Assembly: GCA_031002005.1 (NCBI GenBank)
Contig: CM061921.1
Coordinates: forward strand, 123,658,597-123,722,596
Direction of reading: 5' to 3'
Source: Vandiemenella viatica
Taxonomy: Eukaryota > Arthropoda > Insecta > Orthoptera > Morabidae
Length of the DNA stretch: 64,000 nt
Notes under the pieces: generated by a model
What the model saw: only the letters and a program-made list of their open reading frames with translations
Told to the model about the DNA's origin: nothing
Databases searched by the model: none
Position numbers and translations under genes: made by a program
In this document: one piece after another, positions 56,392 to 64,000 of the stretch
Layout of the letters: each line of letters starts with the position of its first letter
Position numbering within the stretch: position 1 is the first letter of the stretch

Positions 56392-57339
56392 TGTGAGTGT
56401 TAACGGACATGAGGCCCCCGCACTAGGTCACGTCATACCTGCGCGCATGCGCCTGGCAGGCTGTAATGCGACATGCGATAGATGAACGGACAAATTTGAG
56501 GTGATAGAATAAAAGTTTCACTTTAATATAAATGATTGGTGGGGTCTGTTATTGTTACACCTCCATAATGAATGTACTCTTTGAAACCTAATCAAAACGG
56601 TTGAACAGTGGCATAAGTTCAACCCCTGGTCTCTAAGACTTTGATACTGTCCCCACTTAAAAAATCAAGTCTGAATCTCATACACTTTACTGTTTCTTTT
56701 TTTTCTCAAAATGTGACATGAAACACAGAAGAATTTGCCCCATGTACTACGGCACACTGATCTCGCCTACTTCTAAATTATAAATTTTAAGGAAGAAAGG
56801 AAGACGGAGAAAAATTTACGAGCGCCTGTATCATTCAGTAACTAAGCCACTTACGATTGTTTCCTTAACTAAGAAATTTGAAATGCATGAGCCGATTGGG
56901 CACATGAATGGAAATGCAGACGCGCAAAAGCAAATTAACAAGCTAATGGCAATCCTCCAGAAACTCACAAAATATATATACGAAAATGCTACACCAGCAA
57001 AAGATAAATACAACACAATAGTCAACCAATTACAGGTCATAACGGTTACTCAACAACTACAGTTACTAAATACTCAGAGATTAAATGAAACCAAGCAATG
57101 CCACCAAAAAACCAAAGTACACTACCGTTAGTCAGAATAGCAACACCCAGTACTAATGGTCTGAATCACTCAAAATATGAGGATGTGCTGATTAAGATTG
57201 CAGATAGATGGTGTGCACATAGTCCCAGCAGACCCCTCTTTTGTCGGTGTTGTGTCACGCTGAGTGGATACAGAGCCATCAAACAAAGAGGAAACATGCA
57301 AGAAAGTGCCGGTGTTCCTTGTCAGCGTCAAAGTGCGCA

Positions 57340-57525
57340 ATATCAGGCTGTGAGTGAGTTTGAACGTGGCATGGTGATTGCTCTTCAGGAAATGGGTTTG
57401 TCGTACTGGACATTACGGCTCGTACAGGGCACGCTGCTACGAATGTTTGGAACCAATGATTTGAAGAGGGTCCCTTACAGAGACGAGTGGGTATTCGACT
57501 ATGCAATGTTTCCATGGTCGCCATC
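57340..57525 (+). pseudogene. Tc1-like transposase, N-terminal helix-turn-helix part
   Basis: Reads SEFERGMVIALQEMGLSYW, matching the Tc1-type paired-domain start (LSEFERG.VVAL.E.G.SYR.IA). After a frameshift follow fragments resembling TVWNQW.EEG. Several frame changes. The middle of the gene is missing. Confidence 0.7.
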
Positions 57526-57609
57526 TTATCCGACAGATATAACAATGGTATACTTTACCTCTCTTAAGTGAATCAGTGGACAGTCTTTATACCCCATATT
57601 CACAGTGTA

Positions 57610-58370
57610 CTACTCACGCTCTCTCTGTACAGCGAAATTTCTCTCTACCGCCTTTTGAAGAAAGCATCCAAGCATTTGCAACATAACAAGGAGATTTAAG
57701 TATATCTGAGATTTTGTTTTCGAACATCGCAGGATGATAGAGAGAGTGGGAGTAGTCAGTGATGGAGGAAGTATATGGAACGGTGGTATCACAGAGTGAT
57801 TCATTGAAGAACTAATACATCCTTTATCATCCAGTTTGCCAGTGTGCGATTCATATCGACTATAACGGTAAAACTGAATTATGCTAATCGACCACAGCCT
57901 TATTATGTGAACGCAGTGCACGATACAGGCCGTCAGTGCAGCAGAACATGTCAGTCGCATGTCGTTAAAACAATTGTGGTCTACTTAGTACTAATTTTCG
58001 TACTATTCAAAACCTGCAACTTCGCATAAGAATCCGTGTAATCATTTCTAGCGATAACGCAACACAGTGTTCATAAACAGTGTTAACCACATTAGAGCGC
58101 TGTGTTATCGTTTGAGTTGGTCCTTCCCATTTATTATGCTCTGAGAGCAGTTCACAGACTGGCGACCTGGCACAATGAACCTATAAATAATATGGATGTA
58201 GAAATGAATAGATAAGAACCAGTCATTTATAAGATATTGGTTACATTGCTAATGACAGTAACCGTATCTATATCAAATGACTCGTTATTATGTTATAACA
58301 TGTCTGCGTCGAAAAAATAAAGGATCCCTCGCTACAACATTTTCTGTAATTGTCGCCACGGTGCTACTAT
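57610..58370. other. Spacer between the two Tc1 parts; no gene recognised
   Basis: The catalytic middle of the Tc1 transposase should lie here but is not recognisable. Either it is replaced by later insertion or too decayed. Confidence 0.35.
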
Positions 58371-58379
58371 TATTATAGA

Positions 58380-58702
58380 TGCAATCGGGCAGACGTGGCG
58401 AGCAAAGTGTAACGCTTCTTCAAAGAACGACGGATACCACTGCTTCCATGTCGTCCTCATTCACCTGAAACGTCGCCCATCTATTAGGTCTGGGATATGT
58501 TCGGTCGGCAATTTGTTTGTTCCGGTCCTTGAGCAACAACTGTCGATGCTTTGTGGATGCGCCTATAATCAGCGTGTTACCCAAAAGTATATCCTGCTTC
58601 TCTATGATACCATGCCAAGACGTCTGGAAGCTCTGATTGCAGAACGTGACGGCTTCACACAACTGAAATCTCAATGCCAAAGTGCATGGACAGTTCTGTA
58701 AT
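58380..58702 (+). pseudogene. Tc1-like transposase, C-terminal part
   Basis: Broken plus-strand frames read RFFKERRIPLLP, then HSPETSPI.. VWDMFG, where intact Tc1 transposases have SPD.SPIEH.WD. The catalytic Glu of the DD34E triad is lost to a Tyr-stop pair. Then ATTVDALW and YDTMPRRLEALIAERDG, the standard C-terminal end (SMPRR...I...GG). Clearly the end of a Tc1-family transposase and dead. Confidence 0.75.
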
Positions 58703-58839
58703 TTTATTCAATTGTGTATTGCATATCCTTAATGTATAGAATAAATTTTGAAGTGGGTCATCCCGTACAATTTTAATTATTAATATAAAATGTAACGGGA
58801 AAATTTAAAAAAGGGATTTGCTAGTGTCAAGTTTCGTGG

Positions 58840-59280
58840 CTGGAGACACGCCTAACGGGAAGAAACCCATTCTGGTCTGGTACTATCCCCCCGACATGCC
58901 GACGCCAGGTACCTGCCAAACGGTTCGCCGGTGTGGAGTCCAACTTCCTTGACGTAGTGTCTCAGGATGCAGGGAACAACCCGCAGAAGGTCAATCATCT
59001 CGTGAACTTGCTGCTCGCCATCCGAACGCTTACGAGGAGAAACTTCTGAAATATCTAAAGCAATTTTGGCCAATAAAATCACAATTTATCGCCTATGTAA
59101 AAACGCCTGGGTATTTTCTAATTTCTATAAATTTATCCCAGTGTTACGAGCACGCCGAAGAGAGGCGTGGTTGGTGTCAAAAAGTGGAGGCAGAAGAGCC
59201 AGGAGCCAGACTTCAAGGAGGATGTACCAGGCCTTGAGTGAAAGAGGTTGGAGTGACAATGTACCAGATCACTAGCTCAG
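58840..59280. other. GC-richer block of unknown nature
   Basis: A block with clearly higher GC than its flanks. Open stretches exist on both strands (minus 59082-58852; plus 59066-59275) but none matches a family I know. It may be a retroelement scrap or a host exon cluster; no splice sites or repeat ends support either. Confidence 0.25.
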
Positions 59281-59289
59281 TAACGGCCC

Positions 59290-60630
59290 TGTCAATAGAT
59301 CTTGAACGATTAAGAGTTTCGCCTTTGATAAACTTAGCTAACGTTTGTGCAAAAGCCGCGAGTTATTAAATTTTTTATTGAAAGATGGAAACATTTATGT
59401 GACATTTCTATCACCATATTTGTTGGGTATTGTAAAAATACCCTGGCGCGCGGCATGTCATGCTAATATGATTACTTTGTATGCAATCATTGAAAACGTA
59501 CAGATATTTCTATGTTGTGAAAAGGAAAAATACGGTTGATCCTATAAGGTATTTTTTTAATAAAGTTTCATCGTGTTTATTTTGTTTCATTAATGATTAG
59601 TATTTCCTTAATTGTTTTTGTTTGTTTATTGGAAAATATATGACGAGGCAGTGATTTGTATTTGATTTTGATATTCCCTGTTATTCATACTGAAGAGAAA
59701 TACGCCTCTGTAAGTCGTAGAGGTACCCAATAAATGGCAACCAGGGAAATTTTTAATTGATAAAGAGCTCAATATCTTTTCGTCCTATTTTCGAGAAACC
59801 TTTATCTTAGTTTCAGATTCACAGTGAACGGTAATTTTTAAGATATGCAAATAACAAAGTTATTAATTCCGAAATCAGAGAAGGTAATTAGGGCAGTTTG
59901 GATACTTACGCAAATTGAGCTATTAATAACTTCCTAACCAGCCTCCTTGTTAACTACAGTTACAATCACATATTTTCTTCTTAATGTTACAAACAATAAT
60001 GTAATATGAAAGGCTACTGTTGGTATCAACAGTTACTTGACAATAACCCTAATATTTTAGGTAACGCATAACATCTAGTTAAATAATATTGGAATACAAC
60101 GTCGCCCCTTGTATATATGAAACAAGATTAAGTGATAAATTACAACCCTGCCTTACTCCTCTTCCTTTTCGTTTGTATTGGCACTGTTTTATATTTGCCA
60201 GTATTTATTACTCCATATTTCATATCTTGATATAATCTTTCAACTACCTCCATGAGGTGTGGTGAGTAACCTATTTATTCAAGAATAATCCATATTCACA
60301 TTTTCTTAAGTTCTATCCATATATATCAAGTGTGCTTGAAGCTAATATTCACGTCACTCCTCAGTGTAGTATAGAAATGTCACCATAAAAACATTCATCC
60401 TTCCATAAAGCCATTTTTCTCATGCAAAAACATTAATCTGCATTTTTAAATATACTACCAAGTTGCACAAGTAGTGTGTTATATTTAAAATACTTAATGC
60501 GGCCACACTAGCTTCTCTGTTCACCTGATTGAGATCCATCTGAGTAGGTGAAAATCAATGCTTCAGACTACGATAGGACTAATTATAAAACTATTAATCA
60601 TCATTAATGTTTACAGCTCAACTAAAGAGT
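59290..60630. other. No gene recognised
   Basis: AT-rich, nothing recognised. Confidence 0.4.
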
Positions 60631-60654
60631 ACTTAACCGTCCCTCATCCCACCA

Positions 60655-60850
60655 CACGAGTCATCCCTCACCCCAACGCACGTATACATATTAGCCGCGA
60701 ATACGTGGCACCGACAGCTGTTACCCATATGACTCACCAACATGTAGCACCCATATGACTCACGAACAACTGGCGCCAGCCGTTGCCGCCCCGAACAGGT
60801 GGCGCCCCGCGCAGTACCTTATAAAATAGAGGAGGATAACCAGTCACTCC
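60655..60850 (+). promoter_or_regulatory. TATA promoter with repeated AP-1-like sites
   Basis: TATAAAA at 60820-60826 with a possible initiator CAGTCACTC at 60841-60849. Upstream are two TGACTCA sites (60730-60736 and 60756-60762) inside a 26-bp repeat (cccatatgactcac), a GAGTCAT at 60658, and two TGGCGCC motifs (60771 and 60800). The block is GC-rich for this window and lies 75-260 bp before the ATG at 60922. Promoter function is inferred. Confidence 0.55.
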
Positions 60851-60921
60851 CTCATTCTTCCATTTTATCTCGCAGCAGTAACACATCTGGTTCAACAGTC
60901 CTCCTGATCCTCTAGTTTACT

Positions 60922-61361
60922 ATGTCGTCAGAGGACATCAACATTACGGCACTGGTTGATAGTGGTAAGTGGGGTAAGTAGACATCATTCCGTTTTATAT
61001 CATTATTAAACAGTTTTTTAACATTAATTTTATCTTTTTTATTCATAGATTATTACATCTTCATTTTGGAGGTCCTGGTGCATTCCATTATTGGATGTGA
61101 CTTTCAATATATTTTGCTCATTTTAAAAGCTAAATACTTTCATTTGATAATTAATATTCCGTTGTTTCAGTGACATTCATGGATTTTGATACGGATGAGG
61201 AATTGAACACTAGTGGTGAGTTAACATTTGTTTGCAATTATGATCATTTGGATACTATATATCTTGTGTTGCCTAGTTCGCTTATCATTTTTCAGCACAA
61301 GATGAAGTCATTTACAACGATGATTTGCTACAAAAGCGACGAAAATTTACAGATGGAACAG
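60922..61361 (+). CDS. Three phase-1 mini-exons (leader of the polymerase gene?)
   Basis: ATG at 60922 follows the promoter. Exon 1 is 60922-60964 (donor AGTG/GTAAGT), exon 2 is 61171-61215 (acceptor ttgtttcag, donor AGTG/GTGAGT), exon 3 is 61296-61361 (acceptor atttttcag, donor CAG/GTTGGA). Exons 2 and 3 are 45 and 66 nt, so every intron is phase 1 and the joined frame stays open. The first residues are MSSEDINITALVDS; exon 2 gives an acidic peptide and exon 3 ends with a basic QKRRKF. No known domain. The polymerase remnant begins about 1.1 kb downstream on the same strand, so these may be its 5' exons. An independent host gene is the alternative. Confidence 0.5.
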
Positions 61362-62057
61362 GTTGGATATATATATATAGATTTAGATCTTTAGAATTGT
61401 TTCCGTATGATGCAGAGACATCCACTGACCTCAACTAGCAACTCCTGTCACCACTGTATGGAGGCCATGGGAGGCGTTTAGCTCTAATGTCACACCACTG
61501 CATTCTAACCGGTAGCCACAACCAGTCTACGGCCAGTAAAAGGTCGCCTCAACCAGCCGTTAGCCAGTCTACTGGCCACCACCGACAGCTGTACTATCTA
61601 ACAGGCCAGAGCCAGTCTACCAGCCGAGTGCCACCAGCCATTATGTCATGGGGTATGCATGCACCAGACGCCATTGGGTCAGGCATTTCGATTTCCAATA
61701 TTGTGTCGAGTGCAGTGCAATTAAAGCTAGAAAGCCAGGGAAGTGATTTCCAAGTAGAATTTATTATGATGTATATCACTTATTTGGATCGTTAATTTTT
61801 GAGGGTGTTAAAATATTGTTTTAACGGTTTTACAATTACATGAACTATTTTTTAATACCAATAATTGGAATAGTCAATTAATTGAGCGTGAGTCAATTTG
61901 CAATTTTCTTTTTTAGAATCAAGGGTTTTTTCAGTGTAATAATATTTTACGGTTTCCACCATACCAATTTATCCTACATAATTAAAAATGTTAGAGTTCT
62001 AAAATTTCAGATTTTTATATTCATTGACATTTGGAACCTAATGTATCTATGCCTCAG

Positions 62058-62224
62058 GGAACGTGAACAATTCGAAACATTATACTGTAAGTATCAATGT
62101 GTTATTAATAATTTTTCTTTTTTTTTATATTTACCACATTATATAGGAGGTGGCTCAACTGTTAGCAGCCGTTCATGCAGGCTGCAGCAGCAAAACCCTG
62201 CAGCATCAAGTGCAGCAACGAGAG
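62058..62224 (+). CDS. Two further candidate exons (4 and 5)
   Basis: Candidate exon 4 is 62058-62086 (acceptor gcctcag, donor ACT/GTAAGT) and exon 5 is 62147-62224 (acceptor acattatatag, donor GAGAG/GTGGGT). Exon 4 accepts phase 1 and delivers phase 0. Exon 5 then reads EVAQLLAAVHAGCSSKTLQ and stays in phase 0, exactly the phase needed by an acceptor at 62469, where polymerase-like coding starts. Exon 5 is also open if entered in phase 1 (skipping exon 4), giving a low-complexity Ser/Gln/Ala peptide, so the choice is open. An unspliced open stretch at 61487-61795 is an alternative exon. Confidence 0.35.
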
Positions 62225-62468
62225 GTGGGTTCAGTCATGCTACGCTCTTAATTCTTGATGATTGAATGAGTGCTTTTTAAAATAAAATTTATACCTGGAC
62301 TATTTGTAATTTCAAAAATTGTGTTGGACCTCTTAACTTTATTGATGCTTGCTTCACTCTTTCTGTTGGGGGTCTTCCATATTGTTCTTCCACTTGATAT
62401 ACAAAGAATTAAATCTGCAGTGAGGATCGCAAGTTTTGATTTTTATGGACTCTTCTTGCAGCCATCAG

Positions 62469-64000
62469 GCGCATAAAAAAGCAGACCAAGCTAATAATTA
62501 TTGGGAGGCATTCGCAAGCCATGATATTAATTTCTCAGGTATAGAATATCCTATAAAACTCCCAGATATTTCTAAATTCGAGAGACAAAATCCAGGAATT
62601 CAGTAAATGTTTTAGGTTGGATCTTATTAATGGTAGAAATGAAGATGTCGGGGCCTTATACTTAACTGCAGACAAATGTGATAACCATATCAACATGTTG
62701 CTGCATGCTGACGGTAGTGTGAAATTCCATTACTATTGAATTCGCAACTTTTCACGGCTAGTTAACTAGGAAACTATAAATGTACTATTTTTTGTGACAA
62801 ATGTCTACAGCATCTTGGCCGCAAAGATCTCCTGTGCCTACATGAGTTCGATTGCGCAAGGGCTGATCCTGCTAGAGTAGATTTTCCCAGCGATGACGGT
62901 AAAACCTTAGTGTTTAAGGATTTTGCATATCAGCATCATGTGCCCGTCGTCGTTTACGCGGATTTTGAATGTTTGTTAGAATCTTATGATTCATACAGTC
63001 CCCCACCCAACGCCTCTCACTCAACCGATGTCCAGGAACACACACCATTCGCTGCGGCATACCAGGTCGTTTATCAAGACATACCTATTCTGTCTCGTTT
63101 GAACTCCTTCTCGACTTCAAACCGGGAGAAAGGGCTTGCGAAACAACTTGTTAAGCTTGCGAAGGATGTTGATAAAATTTAATAGGAGAGTATTCCCCAT
63201 GTAATGACAACTGAGCAAGGAGAAAATTTTGCTGGCGCTACAATATGCTATATCTGTAAGGAAGACATTGAGCCGGGGACTATTAAAGTCCGTGATCATT
63301 ACCATACTACAGGTAAATTTAGCAGGCCTACATATAATGTCTTCAGTTTCCAGTTTAGGACCAAAGACTACATACCTATTTTCTTTCATAATCTTTCTCG
63401 GAATGACCCAAATTTTATAATTATGGCATTATCCGACCTCGATGGCGAAGGGATGGATGTACTTCCCATAAACACATAGTGTTATATTTCTTTTTCTTTA
63501 AAGGTTGATCTTACTGTACTTCAATTACATTAAGGTTTCTGGACTGTTACCGTTTTATGCAGGCCCCATTAGACAAACTGGTTGGAACCATTGAGGATGG
63601 CGACATGAACATTACTCGTGCTCATTTTGCCGACCTATAAAAGTTTCAGTTAGTTAAGCGGAAATGAGTTTTCCCCCATGAATAAATGGATTCGTGGGAG
63701 AATCTTGACGTGGCCCCGTTTCTAATGAAGATTGTGAACACGCGACACAAGTGTCTCAGACTTTCCATATCAAGACTTTGGGCGAATATGCAAAACTGTA
63801 CATGGAGACAGAAGTGCGGTTACTTGCAGATCGGTTTGAAAATTTGGCAGTGTATGTTTGGGGAAATACACCCTGGAACCTGCCCACTATTTTACATCCC
63901 TTGGCCTTTCTTGGCAGGCCTTATAAGAAAATCACGTGGGGAACTGCACCTTCTGACATATATCGACATACTGCTCCTATTAGAATGCGGAATTCGACGT
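62469..64000 (+). pseudogene. Polinton/Maverick-type family B DNA polymerase, decayed, runs off window
   Basis: Remnant of the protein-primed family B DNA polymerase of Polinton elements and their viral relatives (adintoviruses). Starts with HKKADQANNYWEAFASHDIN and KFERQNPGI (62469-62604). After frameshifts come HINMLLHADG and a CDKCLQHLG zinc-finger-like block (to about 62860), then the exonuclease motif VVYADFECLL near 62949-62978 (catalytic D and E present). Two adjacent in-frame stops follow at 63180-63185, then CYICKED...KVRDHYHTTG (zinc-binding Cys/His block) and IPIFFHNLS, RFMQAPLDKL near 63555, and EVRLLADRFENL near 63818. At least five frame changes plus stops show it is dead. The catalytic palm is beyond the window edge. 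Confidence 0.85.

Noticed and set aside
58420..58680. 86-codon minus-strand ORF
   Set aside because: Antisense shadow of the Tc1 transposase C-terminus, which reads on the plus strand.
61487..61795. 102-codon ORF taken as a separate gene
   Set aside because: It has a start codon but no promoter, and its first half is a Ser/Gln repeat-like stretch (QSTA, QSTG, QSTS). It may be an alternative exon of the polymerase leader, so it is mentioned there instead.

Overview
The window looks like nuclear DNA of an insect with a large, repeat-rich genome. The supporting signs are AT-rich, mostly non-coding sequence, decayed copies of many eukaryotic transposon classes, tRNA-derived SINEs with target-site duplications, GT-AG introns, and one conserved-looking host exon. 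A polyneopteran such as an orthopteran or phasmid is my guess from the overall repeat style; it is not proven here. Nothing looks bacterial.

Host coding content is very small. The one convincing host exon (19500-19644, +) encodes a cysteine-rich segment resembling the GDNF/GAS1 domain of insect GDNF-receptor-like proteins. It has clean splice sites and sits alone in about 64 kb of intron or intergenic DNA.

Layout. 1.2-2.7 kb: dead mariner carrying a SINE. 4.4-9.4 kb: three SINEs, a LINE reverse transcriptase scrap and a PIF1-like (Helitron-type) helicase scrap. 10.1-14.8 kb: pogo/IS630-type transposase scrap, a gag-only LTR element (11.36-13.81 kb) and the 3' end of a LINE. 15.3-16.9 kb: decayed SINEs. 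18.65-19.33 kb: a fold-back element just upstream of the host exon. 20.6-22.2 kb: SINEs and a LINE scrap. 22.7-27.2 kb: nothing recognisable. 27.27-30.3 kb: a minus-strand Ty3/gypsy element lacking RT and RNase H, whose integrase runs into a minisatellite. 30.35-33.0 kb: two minus-strand LINEs. 33.0-33.3 kb: an LTR-like promoter with heat-shock elements. 33.5-39.4 kb: SINEs, a 240-bp tandem repeat and a second fold-back. 39.75-42.2 kb and 49.7-52.9 kb: two related tandem-repeat elements, the second holding a 1.15-kb Polinton-like non-autonomous transposon. 43.2-46.4 kb: Jockey-type LINE. 46.85-47.55 kb: a young 5'-truncated LINE. 55.28-56.39 kb: DNA transposon with 366-bp inverted arms. 57.3-58.7 kb: Tc1 remnants. 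60.6-64.0 kb: a TATA promoter, a set of phase-compatible mini-exons and a decayed Polinton/Maverick-type family B DNA polymerase that runs off the window.

The most interesting signals are: the apparently spliced leader of the Polinton polymerase; the Polinton-like MITE with perfect 6-bp target duplications; a 3' hairpin shared by SINE copies and a 54-bp micro-insertion, with compensatory stem changes; a LINE and a SINE sharing a 3' tail; and two heat-shock elements in a TATA/initiator promoter. All domain calls come from reading translations by eye, without database searches.
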